NCBI GenBank assembly: GCA_017307375.1
Contig: JAFKFH010000008.1
Location: 310,001-374,000 of the forward strand
Origin: Alphaproteobacteria bacterium
GTDB taxonomy: Bacteria > Pseudomonadota > Alphaproteobacteria > Ferrovibrionales > Ferrovibrionaceae
Direction: 5' to 3'
DNA: 64,000 nt
In this document: piece by piece, positions 25,134-33,173 of the stretch
Layout: every line of letters starts with the position of its first letter
Numbering within the stretch: the stretch's first letter is position 1
Position numbers and translations under genes: made by a program
The notes under the pieces: generated by a model
What the model was told of the DNA's origin: nothing
Database searches by the model: none
What the model saw: only the letters and a program-made list of their open reading frames with translations

Positions 25134-25187
25134 TAGCGACGGCCAGCGGTCTTCAGCCATCGGTCTTCAACTGACGTGAGGTAGAGC

Positions 25188-25610
25188 ATGTCCAGGCGGT
25201 TACATCCCTTGAACCAGAAGGTAGGCGCAAAGGTGCGTGAGCGGCGCATCCTTCTTGGCATGAGCCAGCGGCAGCTGGCCGATGCCATCGGCCTGACCTT
25301 CCAGCAGGTCCAGAAGTACGAGAACGGCACCAATCGAATCGATGCAGCCCGCCTCGCCGCGCTCAGCCAGGCGCTGAATGTGCCGCCGCAGTGGTTCTTC
25401 CATGATCTCGGCGACACCGAGACCGTCAAGGCCCCGACCCTGCCTGTCGATATCGACGAGACCGACGAACTGGCGCGTCGCGAGACGCTGACCCTGATTC
25501 GCGCCTTCAACCGGATCAAGGATCCGGAAAAGCGCGAGCGCCTGATCGAACTGGTCCAGGCGGTCGGCGACGCCGAAGCCGAAGAGGACGCAGCGGTCGC
25601 CGCTGCCTGA
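25188..25610 (+). CDS. XRE-family transcriptional regulator
   Basis: 140 residues; ATG preceded by GAGG with suitable spacing. The Cro/CI-type HTH (about 8-72) reads VRERRILLGMSQRQLADAIGLTFQQVQKYENGTNRI, the form widespread in Alphaproteobacteria. An acidic C-terminal region (about 85-140) contains a KDPEKRERLIELVQ helix. It is likely to be soluble, dimeric and autoregulatory through the upstream dyad. The regulon is unknown. Confidence 0.92.
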   Translation: MSRRLHPLNQKVGAKVRERRILLGMSQRQLADAIGLTFQQVQKYENGTNRIDAARLAALSQALNVPPQWFFHDLGDTETVKAPTLPVDIDETDELARRETLTLIRAFNRIKDPEKRERLIELVQAVGDAEAEEDAAVAAA

Positions 25611-25644
25611 GGTACCGTTCCGGGTTGCCGCGAGGTATCGAACA

Positions 25645-25671
25645 GGGCGCCATGTTGGCTTCATGGCGCCC
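25645..25671 (+). terminator. Stem-loop after XRE gene, possible terminator
   Basis: GGGCGCCATG (25645-25654) pairs with CATGGCGCCC (25662-25671) around a 7-base loop, 34 bases after the XRE stop. No T-run follows, so termination is uncertain. Confidence 0.45.
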
Positions 25672-25721
25672 CGTTGCCCCAGCTTTCGGGCAATGCAAGG
25701 CTTTCGGCGTCAGTGCCGGAA

Positions 25722-25739
25722 TCGCAAAGCCATTTGCGA
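25722..25739. promoter_or_regulatory. Dyad upstream of sigma-54 promoter, candidate activator site
   Basis: TCGCAAA (25722-25728) and TTTGCGA (25733-25739) form a 7-bp inverted repeat with a 4-base spacer. It lies about 125 bases before the -24 element at 25857, the usual distance for a sigma-54 enhancer site. A further 8-bp repeat AGGCGTAG/CTACGCCT is at 25758-25765 and 25793-25800. Confidence 0.4.
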
Positions 25740-25855
25740 AATGCAATGCAATACGAAAGGCGTAGCGCGAATGCGCCTCGTCACGTTCGCCCCTACGCCT
25801 AACGCATGAGGCGGAAAATCGGCGATCCGGGTCGTCGATCAGGCTCTTCGGTCAT

Positions 25856-25870
25856 TGGCACGGCGATTGC
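25856..25870 (+). promoter_or_regulatory. Sigma-54 promoter of LuxR-type regulator
   Basis: TGGCACGGCGATTGC fits the -24/-12 consensus with GG at 25857 and GC at 25869, spaced 12 as in the psp promoter, followed by TTAT. Transcription should start about 25881, 45 bases before the ATG at 25927. Confidence 0.8.
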
Positions 25871-25926
25871 TTATACCACCTCCAAGAGGCTGCGGTTTTC
25901 GTGGCATTCCCTGTTTGGAGGTTGAG

Positions 25927-26391
25927 ATGAAGATTTTGCTGGCCGATGGTTCCGACCGCGGTATCGATTCGCTGAAGGCCGCCTTTGCCGCCCTTAACCC
26001 CCAGGTCGAATTTGCCGCCGCCGATGATTTCGATCGGGCCATCGCCATGGCCCGCCATGATCGCTTTTCGCTGGTCATCCTGGGCCGCGACCTGCCGGGT
26101 CTGGGCGGCGATCGTGTTGCCGAGATGACGGCCGCGACCGATGCGCCCGTGCTGTTCGCCAATGCGGCCGACCCCGCGGCAGCCAACGATCCGTTCCATG
26201 TACTGACGCGGCGCGAGCGCGAGGTGCTCGAGCGCGTCGCCGACGGGCTGTCGAACAAGGATATCGCCCGCCAGCTCGACCTGCAGGAAGTGACCATCAA
26301 GGCCCATCTGCGCCAGGTCTTCCGCAAGCTTGCCGTCCGCAACCGCACCCAGGCGGCGTCACTGATGCTGCAGACCCGCAAGCTCGTCTGA
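25927..26391 (+). CDS. Orphan LuxR/NarL-type regulator with degenerate receiver
   Basis: 154 residues; ATG preceded by GGAGG. Residues 1-80 resemble a response-regulator receiver (ILLADGSDRG, FSLVILGRDLPGLGGD), but the phosphoacceptor position is Gly53 and the N-terminal acidic pair is reduced to Asp-Gly. The last strand and helix of the receiver are missing before the HTH begins. The LuxR HTH (92-150, LTRREREVLERVADGLSNKDIARQL and VTIKAHLRQVFRKL) is intact. It has no partner kinase nearby, a sigma-54 promoter in front and a strong terminator behind. Probably phosphorylation-independent. Confidence 0.85.
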   Translation: MKILLADGSDRGIDSLKAAFAALNPQVEFAAADDFDRAIAMARHDRFSLVILGRDLPGLGGDRVAEMTAATDAPVLFANAADPAAANDPFHVLTRREREVLERVADGLSNKDIARQLDLQEVTIKAHLRQVFRKLAVRNRTQAASLMLQTRKLV

Positions 26392-26440
26392 AGGCGGATG
26401 CCGGCCCTGGTCCGGGGCCGGTTCGGATGCGTAGGAATCA

Positions 26441-26466
26441 GGCCGGCCCCGATCCCGGGGCCGGCC
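26441..26466 (+). terminator. Rho-independent terminator after LuxR-type regulator
   Basis: GGCCGGCCCCG (26441-26451) pairs perfectly with CGGGGCCGGCC (26456-26466) around a 4-base loop and is followed by CTTCCTTTTC. It separates the regulator from the photolyase gene. Confidence 0.85.
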
Positions 26467-26492
26467 CTTCCTTTTCGCACCGATGACAGGCC

Positions 26493-27884
26493 ATGCCCGC
26501 CCCCGCCATCTTCTGGTTTCGCCGCGATCTGCGGCTCCATGACAACCCCGCGCTGATCGCCGCGGCCGATGGCCGCCCGATCGTTCCGCTGTTCGTCCTC
26601 GACGACGAGGCACCCGGCATGCGTCCGCTGGGGGGCGCCAGCCGCTGGTGGCTCCATCACAGCCTCGCCGAACTGGCCGCCGGGCTGGAGCGGCGCGGGC
26701 TCGAGCTGGTCTTGCGGCGCGGTCCGGCCGCGCGGATCCTGGCGGAAATCGCGGCAGAGACGGGCGCCGACAGTATTTTCGCCGGCAGCCGGCCCGAACC
26801 CGATGCCATCGCCCGCGACCGTGCGTTGATTCCGGCGCTGCGGCAGCATGGGGTTACGCTGACCCTGGTGGCCGACAGCCTGCTGTTCAGCCCCAGGCGG
26901 CTGATGACCGGCGCAGGCGAGCCGTTCAAGGTTTTCACCCCGTTCTGGCGCGCTGCCCTGGCACTGGGCGATCCGCCGGCATCTTCCGGCGTTCCCGGTC
27001 TCATGCCGGGTCCCGCCTGTCGCGGCGACGATCTCGATGACTGGCGCCTGCTGCCGTCGACGCCGGATTGGGCCGGCGGCCTGCGCGCGGCCTGGCAGCC
27101 GGGCGAGACCGCGGCCCGCGACCGGCTGGCCCGATTCGTCGATCGCGGCCTCGGCGACTACGGACGGCTGCGCGACCTGCCGGCGGTGGACGGGACCTCT
27201 CGCTTGTCGCCGCATCTGGCATGGGGCGAGATCAGCCCGCGCCAGGTCTGGCACGCCGTGCGGGGGCGTGAAGACGGCACCGGCGCCGCCAAGTTCCTGT
27301 CCGAGGTCGGCTGGCGCGAATTCTCCTACCACCTGCTCCTGGCCAGTCCCGGTCTGGCCGAGGCCAACTGGCGCGCCGATTTCGACCGGTTCCCGTGGGT
27401 GGAGGACAAGGCCACCTTCCGGGCATGGCGCCGCGGCGAGACCGGCTATCCGATGGTCGACGCCGGCATGCGCGAATTGCGGTCCACCGGATACATGCAC
27501 AACCGCGTGCGCATGATCGCCGGCTCGTTCCTGGTCAAGCATCTGCTGACCGACTGGCGCCGCGGCGAGGCCTGGTTCTGGGACAACCTGGTCGACGCCG
27601 ACCATGCCAACAATGCCGCGAGCTGGCAGTGGGTCGCCGGGTCCGGCGCCGACGCGGCCCCCTATTTCCGCATCTTCAATCCGGTCCTGCAGGGCGAGCG
27701 CTACGACCCGGACGGCACCTATGTCCGGCGCTGGCTGCCCGAACTGGGTGGCTTGCCGGCAACGGCGATCCACAAACCATGGACGCTGGCCAAGCCGCCC
27801 CGTGACTATCCGGCCCCGATCGTGGATCATCGGCTGGCGCGGGATCGCGCGCTGGCGGCGTTCCAGTCCCTGAAAACGAAATGA
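26493..27884 (+). CDS. phr: Deoxyribodipyrimidine photolyase (class I CPD type)
   Basis: 463 residues. Light-driven flavoenzyme that splits cyclobutane pyrimidine dimers. The N-terminal antenna-binding Rossmann domain starts IFWFRRDLRLHDNPAL. The FAD domain carries TSRLSPHLAWGEISPRQVW, FLSEVGWREFSYHLL and the signature region TGYMHNRVRMIAGSFLVKHL, with WFWDNLVDADHANNAASWQWVAG-type residues beyond. It opens a plus-strand run with the HAD, cyclotransferase and GNAT genes. Confidence 0.96.
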   Translation: MPAPAIFWFRRDLRLHDNPALIAAADGRPIVPLFVLDDEAPGMRPLGGASRWWLHHSLAELAAGLERRGLELVLRRGPAARILAEIAAETGADSIFAGSRPEPDAIARDRALIPALRQHGVTLTLVADSLLFSPRRLMTGAGEPFKVFTPFWRAALALGDPPASSGVPGLMPGPACRGDDLDDWRLLPSTPDWAGGLRAAWQPGETAARDRLARFVDRGLGDYGRLRDLPAVDGTSRLSPHLAWGEISPRQVWHAVRGREDGTGAAKFLSEVGWREFSYHLLLASPGLAEANWRADFDRFPWVEDKATFRAWRRGETGYPMVDAGMRELRSTGYMHNRVRMIAGSFLVKHLLTDWRRGEAWFWDNLVDADHANNAASWQWVAGSGADAAPYFRIFNPVLQGERYDPDGTYVRRWLPELGGLPATAIHKPWTLAKPPRDYPAPIVDHRLARDRALAAFQSLKTK

Positions 27885-27893
27885 GGACCAGGT

Positions 27894-28589
27894 TTGATCG
27901 AAGCGGTGTTGTTCGATGTCGGCGGGGTGATCGATACGGAGGAGGCCTTCGAGCAGTTGGTCGATCATGAGATAACCGCCCTGTTCGCCGAGGCGAACGT
28001 GCGGGTCTCGCCCGAGCGCTACCAGGAAGCCAACGACGCGGCCGTCGCCGCCTACGCGCCGAATGCCTACCAGGCGATCGTCTGGAACCTGGCCCGCGGG
28101 GACCGGATCCTGGCCGAGCGCATCTGGTTCGCGCTGGGGCAGCGCGCCCATTCCGGCGATACCTTCCAGTTGCGGGACGGCGTCACCGAACTGCTCGCCG
28201 AACTCTACGCCCAGGACGTCAAGCTCGGCATCGTCGCCAACCAGCCGGCCGCGACCCTGACGATCCTGGATGCCTATGGCCTGGGGGGGTTCTTCGGCTT
28301 TCGCCAGGTGTCGTCGACCCTTGGCCTGCGCAAGCCCGATACGCGTCTGTTCCTCGCCGCCTGCGAGGGGCTGGGCGTGGCACCCGAGCGTTGCGTGATG
28401 GTTGGCGATCGCATCGACAACGACATCGCCCCGGCCAAGGCCCTGGGCATGACCGCGATCCGGTTCCGCGGCGGCCGGCATGTCGCCCAGGCACCGCGCA
28501 GCTGGACCGAGTTGCCGGATGCCGAGGTCACGTCGATCGACGAATTGCGCCAGGCCCTGGCGCGCTGGATCACGCTAGACCCCGCCTGA
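27894..28589 (+). CDS. HAD-superfamily hydrolase (subfamily IA)
   Basis: 231 residues from a TTG start that follows GAGG 9 bases after the photolyase stop. Motif I is FDVGGVIDTEEAF (nucleophile Asp8, with Gly at the usual second Asp position, a known variant). Motif II/III appear as IVANQPAAT and LRKPDTRLF, and motif IV as MVGDRIDNDIAPAKALGM. Probably a phosphatase on a small metabolite; the substrate is unknown. The start codon choice is supported because no ATG precedes the nucleophile motif in frame. Confidence 0.88.
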   Translation: MIEAVLFDVGGVIDTEEAFEQLVDHEITALFAEANVRVSPERYQEANDAAVAAYAPNAYQAIVWNLARGDRILAERIWFALGQRAHSGDTFQLRDGVTELLAELYAQDVKLGIVANQPAATLTILDAYGLGGFFGFRQVSSTLGLRKPDTRLFLAACEGLGVAPERCVMVGDRIDNDIAPAKALGMTAIRFRGGRHVAQAPRSWTELPDAEVTSIDELRQALARWITLDPA

Positions 28590-28591
28590 TC

Positions 28592-28993
28592 ATGGCGACG
28601 GACCGCCTGTTCGCCTATGGCACGCTGCGCGATCCCGAGGTGCTGACCGCGGTTCTCGGCCGCCTTCCGGAAATGGGCCCCCCCGGTCGCCTGCCCGGCC
28701 ATGTCGCGCTCACCGTGGTCGGCCAATGCTATCCGGTCCTGGTGCCGCGCGCCGGCACGGCGACGCCGGGTACGCTGATCTCCGGGCTTTCCTCTGCCGA
28801 CTGGCAGCTGCTCGATGGCTACGAAGGGCCGGGATATCGCCGGCAATCGGTGCGGGTGGCGGCCGACGGCGGCACCGTCACCGCCCAGGCCTATTTCCCG
28901 TTGCGCGGGCTGAAGGCGGGACCGATCCCCTGGGATCTCGACGACTGGACCCGGCGGCACAAGCAGGCCTTTCTGAGACAGTTCGGGCGATGA
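28592..28993 (+). CDS. Gamma-glutamylcyclotransferase-like (AIG2/GGCT) protein
   Basis: 133 residues. The family signature FAYGTLRDPEVL forms the substrate loop, and the probable catalytic Glu is in LLDGYEGPGYRR. Enzymes of this fold release pyroglutamate (5-oxoproline) from gamma-glutamyl compounds, but many members have other substrates. It begins 2 bases after the HAD stop and overlaps the next gene by ATGA. Confidence 0.88.
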   Translation: MATDRLFAYGTLRDPEVLTAVLGRLPEMGPPGRLPGHVALTVVGQCYPVLVPRAGTATPGTLISGLSSADWQLLDGYEGPGYRRQSVRVAADGGTVTAQAYFPLRGLKAGPIPWDLDDWTRRHKQAFLRQFGR

Positions 28994-29841
28994 CGTCGAT
29001 CCGCGAACTCGAACCGGGCGATGAAGCGGCGCTGCTGCAGTTCCTCGACTGCCATGCCGATGCGTCGATGTTCCTGCGCTCGAACCTTGCTGCCGCGGGG
29101 CTCGTCGACGGCGCGGATGCCTATCAGGGCCGTTGGGTCGCCGCCTTTCTCGGCGACGCGATCGTCGGTGTGCTCGCCCATTTTTGGAACGGCATGCTGG
29201 CCGTCCAGGCGCCGATGGCGACCGAGGCGCTGGCCCGAACGGCCGACGCCCTGTCGCCGCCACGCCCGGTGGTCGGCATGACCGGGCCGCTCGATCAGGT
29301 CATGCGGGTGCGCGAAGCCCTGGGCCTGACCTTGCAACCGCCCCGCTTTTTCGGGCGAGAGGAACTGTTCGGCTGTGATCTGGCCGCGATGACACCGCCG
29401 CCGCCGGGTGGCCTGAGGGTTCGGGCACCGCGCCTCGACGAACTGGCGCTGCTGACCGACTGGCGGGTGGCCTATCACGTCGAAGCCTACAATGCCGAGC
29501 CGTCGGATGCCCTGACCGCAGCGTCGGCCGAGGAAATAACCCTGCGCCATGGCGAAGGTCACGATTTTGTGCTGGTCGGCGACGATGATCGTCCGCTTGC
29601 CTATTGCGCCTACAATGCCGTGCTGGCCGAACGGGTCCAGATCGGCGGGGTTTACACCCCGCCGGATCGGCGCGGCCAGGGCCATGCCCGACGTGTCGTC
29701 GCCGGTGCGATGGCCGAAGCCGCCGCCCGCGGAGCGGCGCGGGCGGTGTTGTTCACCGGAACCGGCAACCAGCCGGCACGCCGCGCCTATTTCAGTCTCG
29801 GTTTCCGGATCCTGGGCGATTGGGGCGTGATCCTGGTGTAG
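28990..29841 (+). CDS. GNAT N-acetyltransferase, two-domain
   Basis: 283 residues. The C-terminal half (about 145-283) is a GNAT domain with the acetyl-CoA-binding motif VYTPPDRRGQGHARRVV and a C-terminal NQPARRAYFSLGFRI. The N-terminal half (about 1-140) looks like a degenerate second GNAT-type domain without the pyrophosphate loop. The ATG overlaps the previous stop. The acceptor is unknown. Confidence 0.87.
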   Translation: MTSIRELEPGDEAALLQFLDCHADASMFLRSNLAAAGLVDGADAYQGRWVAAFLGDAIVGVLAHFWNGMLAVQAPMATEALARTADALSPPRPVVGMTGPLDQVMRVREALGLTLQPPRFFGREELFGCDLAAMTPPPPGGLRVRAPRLDELALLTDWRVAYHVEAYNAEPSDALTAASAEEITLRHGEGHDFVLVGDDDRPLAYCAYNAVLAERVQIGGVYTPPDRRGQGHARRVVAGAMAEAAARGAARAVLFTGTGNQPARRAYFSLGFRILGDWGVILV

Positions 29842-29899
29842 AATCCAGGGTCATCCACACTGCTTGACCAGGGCGGGGGGACCCCGTTAGATCAGGTTC

Positions 29900-30901
29900 A
29901 TGGACTATCGAAACGGTTTCCTCGACGCCATCGGCAACACGCCGCTGATCAAGCTCCGCCGCGCCTCCGAAGAGACCGGCTGCACCATCCTTGGCAAGGC
30001 CGAATTCCTCAATCCCGGCGGATCGGTGAAGGATCGGGCCGCGCTCGGCATCGTGCGCGACGCGATCGACCGCGGCCAGCTGCGGCCCGGCGGCGTGATC
30101 GTCGAGGGCACGGCGGGCAACACCGGGATCGGCCTCGCTCTGGTTGGCAACGCCCTCGGTTTCCGCACCGTCATCGTCATGCCGGAAACCCAGAGCCAGG
30201 AGAAGAAGGACATGCTGCGCCTGTGCGGCGCGGATCTCCGACTGGTGCCGGCGGTGCCCTACAAGGACCCCAACAACTACGTCCGCTATTCCGGCCGGCT
30301 GGCCGAGGAAATCGCGGCGAGCGAACCGAACGGCGCGATCTGGGCCAACCAGTTCGACAACACCGCCAACCGCAAGGCGCACTACGAGACGACGGGTCCC
30401 GAGATCTGGACCCAGACCGGGGAGCGGGTCGACGGTTTCGTGTGCGCAGTCGGCTCGGGCGGAACACTCGCCGGCATCCACATGGCGCTCAAGGAGCGCA
30501 ACCCCGGCATCAGGACGGCCATTGCCGACCCGCTGGGCGCCGCGCTCTACAACTACTACAAGCACGGCGAACTGAAGGCCGAGGGCTCATCGATCACCGA
30601 GGGCATCGGCCAGGGACGCATCACCGCCAATCTCGAAGGCATCACCCCGGACTTCGCCTACCAGATCAGGGACGAGGATGCCTTGCCGATCATCTTCCGG
30701 CTGATCCAGGAAGAAGGTCTGGTGCTCGGCTCGTCCAGTGCGATCAACATCGCCGGCGCGATCCGGCTGGCCCGCGAACTCGGCCCCGGCCACACCATCG
30801 TCACGATCCTCTGCGATGGCGGCCAGCGCTATCAGTCGAAGCTGTTCAACCCGGAATTCCTGCGCTCGAAGAACCTGCCGGTGCCGGAGTGGCTGGCATG
30901 A
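29900..30901 (+). CDS. cysK: Cysteine synthase A (O-acetylserine sulfhydrylase)
   Basis: 333 residues. PLP enzyme making cysteine from O-acetylserine and sulfide. The PLP lysine is Lys44 in LNPGGSVKDR, the substrate loop is EGTAGNTGIGLA, and the phosphate-binding GSGGTLAG is present. The start region FLDAIGNTPLIKL is typical. The C-terminus is somewhat longer than in short CysK forms. It heads the cysK-alaX-sseA-GNAT run; its stop overlaps the alaX ATG. Confidence 0.93.
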   Translation: MDYRNGFLDAIGNTPLIKLRRASEETGCTILGKAEFLNPGGSVKDRAALGIVRDAIDRGQLRPGGVIVEGTAGNTGIGLALVGNALGFRTVIVMPETQSQEKKDMLRLCGADLRLVPAVPYKDPNNYVRYSGRLAEEIAASEPNGAIWANQFDNTANRKAHYETTGPEIWTQTGERVDGFVCAVGSGGTLAGIHMALKERNPGIRTAIADPLGAALYNYYKHGELKAEGSSITEGIGQGRITANLEGITPDFAYQIRDEDALPIIFRLIQEEGLVLGSSSAINIAGAIRLARELGPGHTIVTILCDGGQRYQSKLFNPEFLRSKNLPVPEWLA

Positions 30902-31623
30902 GCGTGGTCGAACTGTTCCGCGAAGATTCCTATCTTGCAACCTGCGAGGCGGTGGTCACCGCGATCGGCGAGAAGGGCATCGAATTCGACCGGACCATCT
31001 TTTATCCGACCGGCGGCGGCCAGCCCGGCGATCGCGGCACCCTGACGCTCGCGGATGGCCGGGAGATCGCCGTGATCGACACGGTCAAGGGCGGCGCCCC
31101 GGGCCTGATCGCCCATGTCCTGGCGCCCGCTGCCGAAGTGCCGGCGGTGGGAACCCGGGTCACGATGAAGCTCGACTGGGGGCGGCGCCACAGGCTGATG
31201 CGGATGCATACCTGCCTGCATCTGCTGTCGGCCGTGATGCCCTTCCCCGTCACCGGCGGACAGGTCGCCGAGGACAAGGGGCGGCTCGATTTCGACATCG
31301 CCGGCGAGGTGCCGGACAAGGACGGCGTCACCGCCCGTCTCAACGAGCTTATCCGCGGCGACCACGCGGTCGCGCATCGCTGGGTCACCGACGACGAACT
31401 CGACACCAATCCCGAGCTGGTCAAGACCATGTCGGTCCGGCCGCCGACCGGGCAGGGGCGCCTGCGCCTTATCGAAGTAGGGCCGACCGGCGCCCATCTG
31501 GACCTGCAGGCCTGCGGCGGCACGCATGTCGCCCGCACCGGCGAGATCGGGCCGGTCGTCGTCCGCAAGATCGAAAACAAGGGCAAGCAGAACCGGCGCG
31601 TCATCATCGAGTTCGATGCCTGA
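30898..31623 (+). CDS. alaX: Alanyl-tRNA editing protein (AlaX, medium type)
   Basis: 241 residues. Free-standing editing domain related to AlaRS that hydrolyses mischarged Ser-tRNA(Ala). The zinc site is complete: His104 and His108 in RMHTCLHLL, Cys206 and His210 in ACGGTHVAR. The N-terminal beta-barrel segment has FYPTGGGQPGDRG. Overlap with cysK links it to serine/cysteine metabolism, where serine mischarging may matter (inference). Confidence 0.93.
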   Translation: MSVVELFREDSYLATCEAVVTAIGEKGIEFDRTIFYPTGGGQPGDRGTLTLADGREIAVIDTVKGGAPGLIAHVLAPAAEVPAVGTRVTMKLDWGRRHRLMRMHTCLHLLSAVMPFPVTGGQVAEDKGRLDFDIAGEVPDKDGVTARLNELIRGDHAVAHRWVTDDELDTNPELVKTMSVRPPTGQGRLRLIEVGPTGAHLDLQACGGTHVARTGEIGPVVVRKIENKGKQNRRVIIEFDA

Positions 31624-31669
31624 CCGCCGCAGATAAGCCCACGCGCCAGGAAGAGTGAACGAGGAAAAC

Positions 31670-32527
31670 ATGCCTTACGCCAATGCGGACGCGCTGGTCT
31701 CGACCAGCTGGCTGGCCGAACGCCTGGATGCGCCCGATGTGCGCGTCGTCGACGCCTCCTGGTACCTGCCCCAGCTGAAACGTGACCCGAAGGCGGAATA
31801 TGCCGCCCGCCATATTCCCGGCGCGGTCTTCTTCGACATCGACGAGATCGCCGACACGTCGAGCCCCCTGCCCCACATGCTGCCGAGCCCGGAAAAGTTC
31901 TCGAGCCGCATGCGCAAGCTGGGCCTGGGCGACGGCAGCCGCATCGTCGTCTACGACGGCTCCGACCAGTTGCTGTCGGCCACGCGGGTCTGGTGGATGT
32001 TCCGCGTCTTCGGTCACAACGATGTCGCGATCCTCGACGGTGGAATGCGCAAATGGCTGGCCGAGGGGCGCCCGGTCGAGGATTATCCGCCCCATCCCCG
32101 CGAACGTCATTTCACCGCCCGGATGAATTCGCTGCTGGTGCGCGACGTCGAGCAGATCAAGGCCAATCTGTCGTCGGGGCGCGAGCAGGTGCTCGACGCC
32201 CGCAGCGCCGGCCGGTTCAGCGGGGCCGAGCCGGAGTTTCGTCCCGGCTTGCGTTCGGGGCACATTCCCGGCTCGAAGAACCTGCCTTCTGTCGCACTGA
32301 GCAATCCCGAGGACGGGACCGTGGTCGACGCCGACACGTTGCGCCGGCGCTTTGCCGACGCGGGCGTCGATCTCGCCAAGCCCGTGATTGCCACCTGCGG
32401 TTCGGGCATCTCGGCCTGCGTGCTGGCCTTCGGCCTGCATCTGCTGGGCCATCGTTCGGTCGCGGTCTATGACGGTTCCTGGACCGAGTGGGGCGGCCGC
32501 CCCGAATTGCCGGTCGCCGTCGACTGA
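31670..32527 (+). CDS. sseA: 3-mercaptopyruvate sulfurtransferase
   Basis: 285 residues from the ATG after GAGGA (a GTG at 31655 is possible). Two rhodanese domains: an inactive first half and a catalytic second half with Cys243 in ATCGSGISACV. The CGSG[IV][ST]A loop distinguishes mercaptopyruvate sulfurtransferase from thiosulfate rhodanese. It transfers sulfur from 3-mercaptopyruvate, a cysteine catabolite, which fits its place after cysK and alaX. Stop and next start overlap (TGATG). Confidence 0.93.
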   Translation: MPYANADALVSTSWLAERLDAPDVRVVDASWYLPQLKRDPKAEYAARHIPGAVFFDIDEIADTSSPLPHMLPSPEKFSSRMRKLGLGDGSRIVVYDGSDQLLSATRVWWMFRVFGHNDVAILDGGMRKWLAEGRPVEDYPPHPRERHFTARMNSLLVRDVEQIKANLSSGREQVLDARSAGRFSGAEPEFRPGLRSGHIPGSKNLPSVALSNPEDGTVVDADTLRRRFADAGVDLAKPVIATCGSGISACVLAFGLHLLGHRSVAVYDGSWTEWGGRPELPVAVD

Positions 32528-33114
32528 TGCCGCATCCGCTCGCCCTTGGTCTGTTTCCGATTCCGTTCGAGCCCGACGGGCGCATCCGGACACGCATCAC
32601 CTATCTGGAGATGACCGCGCCGCCGGCGCCGCGTCACTACCCGACGCCGGGCAGCCTGAAGCTCGCACTCCTGCGCGCGGAACGCTGCCCGGTCGGCTAT
32701 TACCGCTATCTCTACGACGCCGTCGGCCAGCCCTGGTTGTGGACCGACCGCAAGCGCATGCCCGACGACGATATCGCGGCCATCATCCAGGACGAGCGGG
32801 TCAGGATCCTGATCCCCTATGTCGGCGGCGTGCCGGCAGGTTTCGCCGAACTCGACGGCCGCGGCGGCACCGAGGTCAACCTGTCCTACTTCGGCCTCGC
32901 ACCGGAGTTCCTGGGCCTGCGGCTCGGCGGCTTCTTTCTGCGCCGCGTGGTGGCCGAGGCCTGGACCGGCAATACCACCCGGCTGACCGTCAATACCTGC
33001 ACGCTGGACCATCCGCGTGCGCTGGCGGTCTATCAGAGCGTCGGGTTCAATCCGGTCGCCACCCGCGATGTCCTTTTCGACCCGGGCCCCTACGCGGTGC
33101 CGCCGGCCGCCTGA
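32527..33114 (+). CDS. GNAT N-acetyltransferase
   Basis: 195 residues. Single GNAT domain with an N-terminal extension; the acetyl-CoA fold is seen in LIPYVGGVPAGFAELD, LSYFGLAPEFLGLRLGGFFL and the C-terminal HPRALAVYQSVGF. The pyrophosphate loop (LGLRLGGF) is a variant of the usual Q/RxxGxG/A. ATG overlaps the sseA stop, so it ends the cysK operon. The acceptor is unknown. Confidence 0.88.
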   Translation: MPHPLALGLFPIPFEPDGRIRTRITYLEMTAPPAPRHYPTPGSLKLALLRAERCPVGYYRYLYDAVGQPWLWTDRKRMPDDDIAAIIQDERVRILIPYVGGVPAGFAELDGRGGTEVNLSYFGLAPEFLGLRLGGFFLRRVVAEAWTGNTTRLTVNTCTLDHPRALAVYQSVGFNPVATRDVLFDPGPYAVPPAA

Positions 33115-33173
33115 CGGACTGCCGGCGGGGATCGCCGATCCGCGCCCCCCGTTCCGGCCTTGGAGGACAGGGC

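Noticed and set aside
24875-25174. Possible 99-residue gene after the tRNA terminator
   Set aside because: No ribosome site, no coding bias, and it overlaps the regulatory dyad.
25839-28481. Minus-strand open frame of about 880 codons opposite the LuxR-type, photolyase and HAD genes
   Set aside because: Shadow frame; the plus strand has clear family matches, a sigma-54 promoter and ribosome sites.
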